The translations under genes were made by a program, and so were the position numbers. A stretch of 27,692 bases of DNA from Cacconaster sp045114175 (GTDB taxonomy: Bacteria > Bacteroidota > Bacteroidia > Bacteroidales > UBA932): the NCBI GenBank assembly GCA_045114175.1, contig JBGUJZ010000020.1, positions 1 to 27,692 on the forward strand. The letters are read 5' to 3'. The notes beneath the pieces were generated by a model, which saw nothing but the letters and a program-made list of their open reading frames with translations, was not told the origin of the DNA and did no database searches. Below, piece after piece: positions 15,358 through 21,949 of the stretch; positions within the stretch are counted from its first letter, which is position 1; each line of letters begins with the position of its first letter.

Positions 15358-16151
15358 GTTGGTTTGAAGCCCTTATCCTGGGTTTGATCCAGGGACTGAC
15401 CGAATTCCTGCCGGTCAGCAGCAGCGGCCATCTGGCTATCGGCAAAGCCCTCTTCGGCATTGAAACCTCCGACCTGCGTTTTGAAATCATTGTCCACGCC
15501 GCTACGGTGCTGGCAACCATCGTCGTGTTCCGCAAGGAGATATGGCAGTTGCTGCAGGGACTTTTTAAGTTTAAACTGAATGCGGAGACGCGCTATATCC
15601 TGCTGATTCTTATCTCTATGATTCCCGTCTTTGTGGTGGGCATGTTCTTCAAGGACTATGTGGAGGCGCTCTTTGGTGAGGGTCTTATCGTGGTGGGCTG
15701 CGCGCTGCTCGTCACCGCGCTGCTGCTCTTCCTGAGCGAAACGCTCGGCCGTCGCAAGGCGGAAGAGGGTGGCCCCGTCACCTGGAAATCTGCCCTCTGG
15801 ATGGGTCTGGCTCAGGCGGTTGCTGTGATTCCGGGTCTCTCCCGCAGCGGCTCCACCATCGCCACGGGTTTGCTCTGCGGTGTGAAGAAATCGGAAGTGG
15901 CGCAGTTCTCCTTCCTGATGGTCCTCATCCCGATCCTGGGCGAAGCCTTTCTGGATGTAGTGGGAGGTGATGCCGGTGCTTCCGCCGTGGGCGCACTGCC
16001 TCTGATTATCGGCTTTCTGGCCGCTTTCGTCTCGGGCCTCTTTGCCTGCAAGGTGATGATTGCCCTTGTGAAGAAAGCCCGGCTCAAATGGTTCGCCCTC
16101 TACTGTGTGGCGGCCGCTCTTTTCTGTCTGATTTACGGTCTGTTGGCATAA
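15354..16151 (+). CDS. uppP: undecaprenyl-diphosphatase
   Basis: The 265-residue polytopic inner-membrane enzyme (BacA/UppP family) dephosphorylates undecaprenyl diphosphate so the lipid carrier can be reused for peptidoglycan and O-antigen synthesis. Signature one, QGLTEFLPVSSSGHL (residues 13-27), contains the (E/Q)xxxE pair as Gln13 and Glu17 and the SSSGH loop. Signature two, PGLSRSGSTIATG, contains the essential Arg (Arg164). Length and number of hydrophobic segments are normal for the family. The ATG overlaps the DUF3098 stop, and lpxH follows after 3 nt. Intact signatures argue for a functional enzyme. Confidence 0.96.
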   Translation: MSWFEALILGLIQGLTEFLPVSSSGHLAIGKALFGIETSDLRFEIIVHAATVLATIVVFRKEIWQLLQGLFKFKLNAETRYILLILISMIPVFVVGMFFKDYVEALFGEGLIVVGCALLVTALLLFLSETLGRRKAEEGGPVTWKSALWMGLAQAVAVIPGLSRSGSTIATGLLCGVKKSEVAQFSFLMVLIPILGEAFLDVVGGDAGASAVGALPLIIGFLAAFVSGLFACKVMIALVKKARLKWFALYCVAAALFCLIYGLLA

Positions 16152-16154
16152 GCG

Positions 16155-16913
16155 ATGGAAGAGTCTCAGGGACGATACTTCTTTTTGTCCGACGTGCATC
16201 TCGGGGAAGCCGGGGATGCCGCGGGGTTCAGGGAGCGTCGGTTTCTGGATTTCCTGCGCTCGCTACCCGGTGATACCAAGGGTCTTTTCCTGCTGGGCGA
16301 TATCTTTGATTTCTGGGTGGAATACCGCTATGTGGTCCCGCGCGGCTACGTGCGCGTGCTCGGTGAACTGGCGCGTCTGGCAGATTCCGGTGTGGAACTC
16401 TGGTTTTTCTGCGGCAACCACGACTGGTGGCTGACCGACTATCTGGAAAAGGAGTTGGGTGCACATGTCGTCAAGGCTCCTTACAAGATTATGGATGTGG
16501 GCGGTCTGCATCTCTGCATCGGCCACGGGGACTGCGTGGGACGCCGGCCCTTCCGCCAGCGGCTGCTGACCCATTTCTTCCACTCGCGCTTCTGGATTAC
16601 GGTGCTCAAGTCACTCCATCCGTGGTTTGTCTTCCGGCTGGCAAAGCGCTGGTCGTCCGGTAGTCGCCGCCGTCATCCTGCGGACTACGAGTTCCGCGGT
16701 GCGGAGGAGCCTATCTGGAAGTTTGCGGATAAGATGGTGCGGCGCAAGAAGGTGGATGCCTGCATCTTCGGGCATTTGCACACGGCGCTGGAGACCGATC
16801 TGTCGGATGGAAAGAAACTCTATTTGCTGGGCGACTGGGGTTCGGGCTCGTCTTTCCTGAACCTCTTCGGGATGTATATATCCGGCTTCGGCCTGCCGAA
16901 GATGGAGAAGTAG
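16155..16913 (+). CDS. lpxH: UDP-2,3-diacylglucosamine diphosphatase (LpxH-type)
   Basis: The 252-residue calcineurin-like phosphoesterase should release UMP from UDP-2,3-diacylglucosamine to give lipid X in lipid A synthesis at the inner membrane. The metal ligands are all in place: SDVHL (Asp13, His15), GDIFDFW (Asp49), GNHD (Asn88, His89), HGD (His124) and GHLHT (His207, His209). The GDIFDFW motif favours LpxH over other phosphoesterases, although Bacteroidota have several paralogues of this type. It follows uppP by 3 nt. Its last 94 bases overlap the convergent DUF4294 gene on the other strand; the overlapping C-terminal part (from about residue 222) lies beyond the catalytic motifs. Confidence 0.85.
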   Translation: MEESQGRYFFLSDVHLGEAGDAAGFRERRFLDFLRSLPGDTKGLFLLGDIFDFWVEYRYVVPRGYVRVLGELARLADSGVELWFFCGNHDWWLTDYLEKELGAHVVKAPYKIMDVGGLHLCIGHGDCVGRRPFRQRLLTHFFHSRFWITVLKSLHPWFVFRLAKRWSSGSRRRHPADYEFRGAEEPIWKFADKMVRRKKVDACIFGHLHTALETDLSDGKKLYLLGDWGSGSSFLNLFGMYISGFGLPKMEK

Positions 16914-17509
16914 AGCGCATCGAACTCGCCCCGCTCCCAGATAGCTACCAGTTCCTCCAAATCCTTGTCCTCGCCAAAACGGTCGTAGGGCACCTTCAGG
17001 TCGCCTCCGCATATCTTGGCAAATCCCTGCCAGAAGGCGGCCGACGGGGTATCCAGGTAGTTCTTGAGAATCACGTAGGGGGTGAGGCCGGTCTCGCGGT
17101 CTATCAAGCGGATAATCATCTTGCCCTGGCTCAGCGTCAACCTGCGGAAGATGGGGTCGAAATCCTTGAGCAGGTCGCGTTTAAGCTTGTCTAGATAGCG
17201 ATCCTGTTTGCGCTTGTTATAGTGCTCACGTTCAAAGAGTTCATCCGTTTCATTGATGGTTTTGGCGATGAACTTGGCGTAGGGGTAGGCCTTGCTGAAG
17301 TTGTGCACGCGCTTGTAGTACTTGCGCCACTGGCGCTTGGTCATGGAGGCACGCGGCGAGATGACAGCCGGCGGAATGTCGTCTATGAAGATGGTATCCT
17401 TGCCCTGCACGATGTACTGCATCACATAACCATCCGGATCCTGCGCCATCAGCGGGCAGGCGGTCAGCAGCAGAAGCAGCAGCGCGGGGATGTGTTTTTT
17501 GCAGCGCAT
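16820..17509 (-). CDS. DUF4294 exported protein
   Basis: The ATG at 17509 gives 229 residues and begins the signal MRCKKHIPALLLLLLTACPLMAQ; the open frame upstream adds only six residues. The signal is ambiguous: LTAC (Cys18) could be a lipobox, or signal peptidase I could cut after MAQ. The mature protein has the DUF4294 features: KDTIFIDDIPPAVI, a basic helix-rich middle (KRQWRKYYKRVHNFSKAYPY and KLKRDLLKDFDPIFR), then LTLSQGKMIIRLIDRETG and GEFDALYFSIFG near the end. The function of the family is unknown. The conserved GEFDALYFSIFG lies next to and partly within the antisense overlap with lpxH, so the overlap is not just a random tail extension. Confidence 0.82.
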   Translation of the reverse strand: MRCKKHIPALLLLLLTACPLMAQDPDGYVMQYIVQGKDTIFIDDIPPAVISPRASMTKRQWRKYYKRVHNFSKAYPYAKFIAKTINETDELFEREHYNKRKQDRYLDKLKRDLLKDFDPIFRRLTLSQGKMIIRLIDRETGLTPYVILKNYLDTPSAAFWQGFAKICGGDLKVPYDRFGEDKDLEELVAIWERGEFDALYFSIFGRPKPDIYIPKRFRKDEPEPQSPSK

Positions 17510-17524
17510 AACAGTTTCGAGGGG

Positions 17525-17532
17525 CAAAATTA
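17525..17532 (-). promoter_or_regulatory. candidate -7 box of the DUF4294 gene
   Basis: The minus strand reads TAATTTTG, an exact TAnnTTTG match, 15 nt before the start at 17509. No -33 TTTG is evident. Confidence 0.45.
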
Positions 17533-17546
17533 ATCAGTTTTTTGCT

Positions 17547-17554
17547 TATATTTG
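17547..17554 (+). promoter_or_regulatory. candidate -7 box of gltS
   Basis: TATATTTG is an exact TAnnTTTG match, 51 nt before the gltS ATG, giving a leader of about 45 nt. It is divergent from, and 14 nt away from, the DUF4294 -7 box. No convincing -33 element is seen. Confidence 0.5.
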
Positions 17555-17605
17555 CGAATCTGTGTAATCAGAACCAGAAAACAAACCAACAATAATTATA
17601 CCGTC

Positions 17606-18973
17606 ATGTTTGACTTTTCCACATTTACACCCTGGTCGCTCTTCTGCGACGCGGGCGTTATCTTCGGTCTGTTGCTGATTGGAAAGATCTGCAGGGCCAA
17701 AATCAAAGCCATCCAGTCTCTGTTCATTCCGCCGTCCCTGATTGCGGGTGTGCTGGCACTTGCCTTCGGCCCCAATGGCCTTGGCTGGCTGCCGCTTTCG
17801 AACAATCTCGGTACCTATTCCGCCATCCTGATCGCTGTGGTCTTTGCAGCCCTTCCGCTGGCTTCTCCTGCCATGAAAATGAAGGAGATCGGCTCCAAAC
17901 TGGGCCCGATGTGGGCATATTCCCAGTTCGGCATGTTCTTCCAATGGGCGGCTATCGGCATCATCGGTATCCTGATTCTCACGCCGCTCTTCAAGGTGCC
18001 TGAATTCTTCGGCATCATGTGCCCTGTGGGCTTCTACGGTGGCCACGGAACGGCTGCCGCTATGGCTTCCGAATTTGGTGAAGGCTACGAAGAGGTTGCC
18101 CGCAGTCTCGGTATGACCACCGCTACGGTGGGCGTCGTGCTGGGTGTGATCTTCGGCGTGCTGCTCATCAAGATCGCTACCAAGAAGCACCAGACCAGTT
18201 ATGTGACGGACTTCGCGGAGTTGCCGAACGAGCTGCGTTCCGGCCTGGTTCCGGAAGAGAAGCGTGACGTGCTGGGCAAGGCTACGGTCTCCTCCATCTC
18301 CATCGACCACTTCGCCATGCACCTGGGTCTGGTCATCTTCGCGGCATACTGCGGTTATCTGCTGAGCGACGTCCTGCTCAAGGGTACACTGAATATCAAG
18401 GGTGTTCCGGTATTCCTCACCGCATACGTCGTGGGTATGATCTTCAAGCTGCTGCTTGATGCTACCAAGGCGAGCCGTTTCGTGGAACAGAAGACCATCA
18501 GCAACATCAGTGGTACGGCTACCGACCTGCTCGTGACCTGCGGCGTGGGCGCCATCAACCTTAAGGTGGTGACCGCCAACGCACTGCCGCTCATCGTTCT
18601 GCTGGCAATCGGTGTGGCTATCACCCTCTTCATGGTGTTCTACTTCGCACGCCACCTCTACGCCAAAGACTGGTTTGAGAAAGCCATCTTCGCATGGGGT
18701 TGGTGGACCGGTACGATGGCCATCGGTATCGCACTGCTCCGCATTGTGGACCCGAAGAACGAAAGCCACGCGCTGGACAACTACGCTATGGCTTTCATGC
18801 CTTGCGCACCTATTGAGATTATCCTGATCTGGTCCGTCCCCGTCGCCTTCAAGGGGGGCTGGCTGCTCTGGCTCTGCGTGGGATACCTGGTGCTTTCGCT
18901 CCTGATTCTCCTGCTGGCCAAGAAACTGGGATGGTGGATCCCCGGATCGCAACTCAAAGCGGCTAAGAAATAG
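17606..18973 (+). CDS. gltS: GltS-type sodium/glutamate symporter
   Basis: The ATG at 17606 (455 residues) is chosen because MFDFSTFTPWSLFCDAGVIF starts the first hydrophobic segment; the open frame upstream to 17552 begins inside the -7 box. The protein has about twelve hydrophobic segments and the family's Gly-rich segments FYGGHGTAAAMASEFGEGY (about residues 153-171) and ISGTATDLLVTCGVGAI in the second half, which in the ESS family form paired re-entrant loops. It should import glutamate with sodium across the inner membrane, although substrate assignment within this divergent Bacteroidota branch is less sure. An M19 dipeptidase gene follows after 10 nt, suggesting linked peptide breakdown and amino-acid uptake. 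Confidence 0.85.
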   Translation: MFDFSTFTPWSLFCDAGVIFGLLLIGKICRAKIKAIQSLFIPPSLIAGVLALAFGPNGLGWLPLSNNLGTYSAILIAVVFAALPLASPAMKMKEIGSKLGPMWAYSQFGMFFQWAAIGIIGILILTPLFKVPEFFGIMCPVGFYGGHGTAAAMASEFGEGYEEVARSLGMTTATVGVVLGVIFGVLLIKIATKKHQTSYVTDFAELPNELRSGLVPEEKRDVLGKATVSSISIDHFAMHLGLVIFAAYCGYLLSDVLLKGTLNIKGVPVFLTAYVVGMIFKLLLDATKASRFVEQKTISNISGTATDLLVTCGVGAINLKVVTANALPLIVLLAIGVAITLFMVFYFARHLYAKDWFEKAIFAWGWWTGTMAIGIALLRIVDPKNESHALDNYAMAFMPCAPIEIILIWSVPVAFKGGWLLWLCVGYLVLSLLILLLAKKLGWWIPGSQLKAAKK

Positions 18974-18983
18974 TTTTTTAACG

Positions 18984-20117
18984 ATGAAAAATATCGTCAC
19001 CACTTTCAGTGCCGTCGTCTGCTTGACGACGGCGCTGGTGTTCCTCGGCGGTTGTAACGCCGAGAAGGCAATGGCCCGCAAGGTGGACAGTCTCCACCGC
19101 AAGATGATCACCATCGACACGCACACGGATACCGCTCTGGATATCCTGCGCGGCAAAGGTGAGGATGAACTTCAGGTCAGTTTTGACAAGATGCTTGCAG
19201 GTGGCCTGGATGCTGTTTTCTTTGCCATCTACAAAGGTCAGGGAAAGCGGGACGACAGCACGCTCGTGGCTGTCGCCGACTGGACTGAAGAAAAGCTCAA
19301 GGCGTTCGCCGAGTATGCGGATGCCTCTCCCAAGGCCGAACGCGCCTTCCATCCCGCAGATGTCCGGCGCATCAAGAAATCCGGCAAGGCCTGCGTCATC
19401 CAGTGCCTTGAAAATGGCTATATGGTGGGACGCGATCTCAAGAACGTGGAGCGCTTCTACAACCTGGGTGCCCGCTACATCACCCTGTCGCACAATAACA
19501 ACAATGATATCTGCGACGCGGGTGTGCGTGTGGACAACCCCAAGAAGGGCTTCTCTTCCGAACTCGAATGGAACGGCCTTTCGCCCTTCGGCTATCAGGT
19601 GGTGGCCGAGATGAACAGGCTGGGTATGATCATCGACGTCTCCCATACGGCCGACGAAACGGTGGAGGATGTGCTCGAAGCCAGTGCGGCGCCTATCATC
19701 GCATCACACTCCTGCGCCCGCGCCCTCTGCGACCATCCCCGGAATCTTCCGGACGATCTGCTTCGCAAGATTGCTGCCAAGGGTGGTGTGATCCAGGTGA
19801 CCATCTACCATGGCTTTGTGGATAAGGGCGACGGCACTCCGCTGGATGTCAAGCTTTTCTGCGATCACGTAGAGTATATTCGCGACGTAGCCGGCGTTGA
19901 GCACGTGGGCTTTGGCTCCGACTTCGACGGCGGTGGCGGCCTGGAGGGCATCAACTCCGCTCTCGAGGTGAAGAACGTTACCAAAGAGCTCCTGCGCCGC
20001 GGCTGGTCCGACCACGACATCGCCCTCTTCTGGGGTGGCAACCTCCTCCGCGTTTGGGAAGAGGTCGAAGCCGTCGCCGAGCGACTCTCCGGCACCCAGA
20101 TTTCACCGGTCGGCTAA
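18984..20117 (+). CDS. membrane dipeptidase (M19) lipoprotein
   Basis: The 377-residue product has a lipoprotein signal ending FLGGC (Cys24) and then the renal-dipeptidase (M19) fold. Zinc-site motifs are visible: IDTHTD (His47, Asp49), the bridging Glu in IQCLENGYMVG, IDVSHTADETV and IASHSCARAL, followed by the family's HPRNLPDDLL and the late GSDFDGG. It should hydrolyse dipeptides at the periplasmic or outer face of the envelope, possibly including D-residue dipeptides as is known for some relatives. It is 10 nt downstream of gltS. A 12-bp hairpin lies within codons 9-18. A terminator follows about 60 nt after the stop. Confidence 0.94.
   Translation: MKNIVTTFSAVVCLTTALVFLGGCNAEKAMARKVDSLHRKMITIDTHTDTALDILRGKGEDELQVSFDKMLAGGLDAVFFAIYKGQGKRDDSTLVAVADWTEEKLKAFAEYADASPKAERAFHPADVRRIKKSGKACVIQCLENGYMVGRDLKNVERFYNLGARYITLSHNNNNDICDAGVRVDNPKKGFSSELEWNGLSPFGYQVVAEMNRLGMIIDVSHTADETVEDVLEASAAPIIASHSCARALCDHPRNLPDDLLRKIAAKGGVIQVTIYHGFVDKGDGTPLDVKLFCDHVEYIRDVAGVEHVGFGSDFDGGGGLEGINSALEVKNVTKELLRRGWSDHDIALFWGGNLLRVWEEVEAVAERLSGTQISPVG
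19008..19036 (+). other. strong hairpin inside the dipeptidase signal-peptide coding region
   Basis: AGTGCCGTCGTC (19008-19019) pairs with GACGACGGCGCT (19025-19036) over 12 bp with one T-G pair and a TGCTT loop. No T tract follows, so it is not a terminator. It starts 24 bases after the A of the start codon. It could affect translation or mRNA processing between gltS and the dipeptidase. Confidence 0.65.
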
Positions 20118-20180
20118 AGCGGTCGGAAGTTAGTCGAAAATGCATCAAACTCGAAGTTTTTAAGCTTCGGTAAAGAGTTG

Positions 20181-20211
20181 AAAATAGTCACGTTAGGTGG
20201 CTATTTTTTTT
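20181..20211 (+). terminator. intrinsic terminator after the gltS-dipeptidase operon
   Basis: AAAATAGTCAC (20181-20191) pairs with GTGGCTATTTT (20197-20207) through 11 bp with one T-G pair and a GTTAG loop, followed by more T residues. It separates the dipeptidase from the ribosomal protein cluster. Confidence 0.75.
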
Positions 20212-20232
20212 GTCGAAAATTGTAAAAAAATG

Positions 20233-20262
20233 TTTGCGTTTCAGAATAAATGTGTATCTTTG
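20233..20262 (+). promoter_or_regulatory. promoter of the rplP-led ribosomal protein operon
   Basis: TTTG (20233-20236) and TATCTTTG (20255-20262) match the Bacteroidota -33/-7 pattern with an 18-nt gap, slightly short. The region before it is A/T rich. Transcription should start near 20267, leaving a leader of about 75 nt before rplP. Confidence 0.75.
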
Positions 20263-20265
20263 CAT

Positions 20266-20305
20266 CCCATATCCTATGCCCGCATTGTGCGCAATCGGCT
20301 GTGGG
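20266..20305 (+). promoter_or_regulatory. foldable 5' leader before rplP
   Basis: Nested complementary segments are visible: CCCAT (20266-20270) with GTGGG (20301-20305), GCC (20278-20280) with GGC (20297-20299), and ATTG (20284-20287) with CAAT (20292-20295) around a TGCG loop. Together they could form one bulged hairpin at the very 5' end of the transcript. A role in ribosomal protein autoregulation is only inferred. Confidence 0.4.
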
Positions 20306-20341
20306 ACAGTTAATTAGAAGTTATTTTTAAGTTATAGAGAA

Positions 20342-20761
20342 ATGTTACAACCTAAGAAAACCAAATTCAGAAGGCAGCAGAAAGGCCGTATGAAAGGTAT
20401 CGCTCAGCGTGGAAACCAGCTGGCCTTCGGGTCCTTTGGTATCAAGACGCTCGAGAGTTGCTGGCTTACCGGACAGCAGATTGAAGCTGCCCGCCAGGCA
20501 GTCGTCCGTTACATGAAGCGTGAGGGTCAGATTTGGATCCGCATCTTCCCGGACAAGCCCTACACCAAGAAACCGGCTGAGGTCCGTATGGGTAAAGGTA
20601 AAGGTAACCCTGAGGGTTTCGTTGCTCCTGTTACTCCCGGTCGTATGCTGATCGAGTGCGAAGGTGTTCCTTTGGCAGTCGCTAAGGAAGCTCTTCGCCT
20701 GGGCGCACAGAAGCTGCCCGTTATCACCAAGTTTGTGATCCGCAGGGATTATGTTGAATAA
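20342..20761 (+). CDS. rplP: 50S ribosomal protein L16 (uL16)
   Basis: The 139-residue protein binds 23S rRNA near the A site and peptidyl transferase centre. MLQPKKTKFRRQQKGRMKG is the standard N-terminus; GNQLAFGSFGIKTLES, RIFPDKPYTKKPAEVRMGKG and EGFVAPVTPGRMLIECEGV are conserved blocks. It is the first gene of this ribosomal cluster, whereas in most bacteria rpsC stands directly upstream. A promoter, a leader and an upstream terminator support a real transcription start here. rpmC follows after 18 nt. Confidence 0.98.
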   Translation: MLQPKKTKFRRQQKGRMKGIAQRGNQLAFGSFGIKTLESCWLTGQQIEAARQAVVRYMKREGQIWIRIFPDKPYTKKPAEVRMGKGKGNPEGFVAPVTPGRMLIECEGVPLAVAKEALRLGAQKLPVITKFVIRRDYVE

Positions 20762-20779
20762 TCAAACGAGAAGAAGGCT

Positions 20780-20974
20780 ATGAAGACCCAAGAAATCCGT
20801 GAGATGGCCGTTGCAGACCTGCGCGAGCGCATCGAGACTGAAAAGCAGAACCTGAACCGGATGAAGATGAATCATGTCATCTCTCCGCTTGAGGATACCT
20901 CCAAGATCAAGAAGGCAAAGGCAGACATCGCGCGTATGATGACCGTCCTGGCTGAGAAAGAAAAACAGAACTAA
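20780..20974 (+). CDS. rpmC: 50S ribosomal protein L29 (uL29)
   Basis: The 64-residue helical-hairpin protein lies near the peptide exit tunnel of the large subunit. MKTQEIREMAVADLRERIET and a second helix from about residue 38 (TSKIKKAKADIARMMTVLAE) fit L29, with the usual length. It sits between rplP and rpsQ (14 nt), the conserved position. A purine-rich AGAAGAAGG lies just before the ATG and could serve as a weak Shine-Dalgarno. Confidence 0.95.
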   Translation: MKTQEIREMAVADLRERIETEKQNLNRMKMNHVISPLEDTSKIKKAKADIARMMTVLAEKEKQN

Positions 20975-20988
20975 ACATCGTACGTCGT

Positions 20989-21243
20989 ATGGAAAGAAAT
21001 CTTCGTAAAGAAAGAATCGGTATCGTCGTCAGCGATAAGATGGATAAGACCATCGTGGTTGCCGTCAAGACCAAGGAGCGTCACCCCATCTACGGCAAGT
21101 TCGTCAACAAGACCACCAAGTTTGTTGCTGAAGATGCAGCCAACGAGTGCGGCGAAGGCGATACGGTCCGCATTATGGAAACCCGTCCCCTGAGCAAGAC
21201 CAAGCGCTGGAGATTAGTAGAAATCGTAGAAAAAGCTAAATAA
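20989..21243 (+). CDS. rpsQ: 30S ribosomal protein S17 (uS17)
   Basis: The 84-residue OB-fold protein binds 16S rRNA helices 7 and 11 in early assembly. The block RIGIVVSDKMDKTIVVAVKT and the later RHPIYGKFVNKTTKF and VRIMETRPLSKTKRWRLVEI are the family signature. The gene lies in conserved order, with rplN starting 2 nt after its stop, so translation is likely coupled. Confidence 0.97.
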   Translation: MERNLRKERIGIVVSDKMDKTIVVAVKTKERHPIYGKFVNKTTKFVAEDAANECGEGDTVRIMETRPLSKTKRWRLVEIVEKAK

Positions 21244-21245
21244 CC

Positions 21246-21611
21246 ATGATACAGCAAGAATCACGTTTAATGGTAGCAGACAACAGCGGTGCAAAGGAGG
21301 TCCTCTGCATCCGTGTGTTGGGCGGCACGCGCCGTCGCTACGCCGGCGTCGGCGACAAGATCGTCGTGGCCGTCAAGAGCGCCATTCCTGGTGGCAACAC
21401 CAAGAAGGGTGCAGTTTCGAACGCAGTGGTCGTCCGCACCAAGAAGGAGATCCGCCGCGCCGATGGTTCCTACATCCGCTTCGATGACAACGCTTGTGTG
21501 TTGCTCACCAAGTCTGATGAGGTTGTCGGTACCCGTATCTTCGGTCCCGTTGCGCGCGAACTCCGCGAGAATTATATGAAAATTGTCTCACTGGCCCCTG
21601 AGGTACTTTAA
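21246..21611 (+). CDS. rplN: 50S ribosomal protein L14 (uL14)
   Basis: The 121-residue protein forms intersubunit bridges. MIQQESRLMVADNSGAKEVL is the standard N-terminus, and AVVVRTKKEIRRADGSYIRF and GTRIFGPVARELRE are the L14 signature blocks. Length is exactly in the family range. It is 2 nt after rpsQ and 17 nt before rplX. Confidence 0.98.
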   Translation: MIQQESRLMVADNSGAKEVLCIRVLGGTRRRYAGVGDKIVVAVKSAIPGGNTKKGAVSNAVVVRTKKEIRRADGSYIRFDDNACVLLTKSDEVVGTRIFGPVARELRENYMKIVSLAPEVL

Positions 21612-21614
21612 TTA

Positions 21615-21620
21615 TAGGAG
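21615..21620 (+). promoter_or_regulatory. Shine-Dalgarno-like site of rplX
   Basis: TAGGAG ends 8 nt before the rplX ATG at 21629. Such a motif is unusual in Bacteroidota, whose ribosomes generally do not use it. Confidence 0.65.
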
Positions 21621-21628
21621 AAAACACT

Positions 21629-21949
21629 ATGAGTAAGTTACACATCAAGAAGGGCGACATGGTTTACATCAACGCCGGTAATGACAAGGGCAAGACCGGT
21701 CGCGTTCTCTCCGTCAATACGGAAAAGAGCCGCGCCATCGTCGAAGGTGCCAACATGGTGAGCAAGCACACCAAACCCAATTCCAAGAATCCCCAGGGCG
21801 GTATCATCAAGCAGGAAGCTGGAATCCACATTTCCAACCTGCAGGTTGTCGACCCCGTCAAGGGCGGCGCTACCAAGATTGGTCGTCGCATTGGCGCTAA
21901 CGGCAAACTGGTCCGCTATGCTAAAAAATCAGGAGAGGAGATCAAGTAA
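21629..21949 (+). CDS. rplX: 50S ribosomal protein L24 (uL24)
   Basis: The 106-residue KOW-domain protein starts large-subunit assembly. The KOW motif is visible as KGDMVYINAGNDKGKTGRVL (residues 8-27), and NMVSKHTKPNSKNPQGGIIK is the conserved basic block. Its TAA stop shares a base with the rplE start (TAATG at 21947-21951), giving tight coupling. A clear AGGAG lies 8 nt before its start. Confidence 0.97.
   Translation: MSKLHIKKGDMVYINAGNDKGKTGRVLSVNTEKSRAIVEGANMVSKHTKPNSKNPQGGIIKQEAGIHISNLQVVDPVKGGATKIGRRIGANGKLVRYAKKSGEEIK

Noticed and set aside
17546..19156. 536-codon open frame antisense to gltS
   Set aside because: The product is rich in His, Glu and Gln with no hydrophobic core, a typical antisense image of a membrane protein gene; gltS has clear family motifs.
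20146..20170. CGAAG/CTTCG hairpin after the dipeptidase gene as a terminator
   Set aside because: The stem is only 5 bp with no following T run; the real terminator is at 20181-20211.
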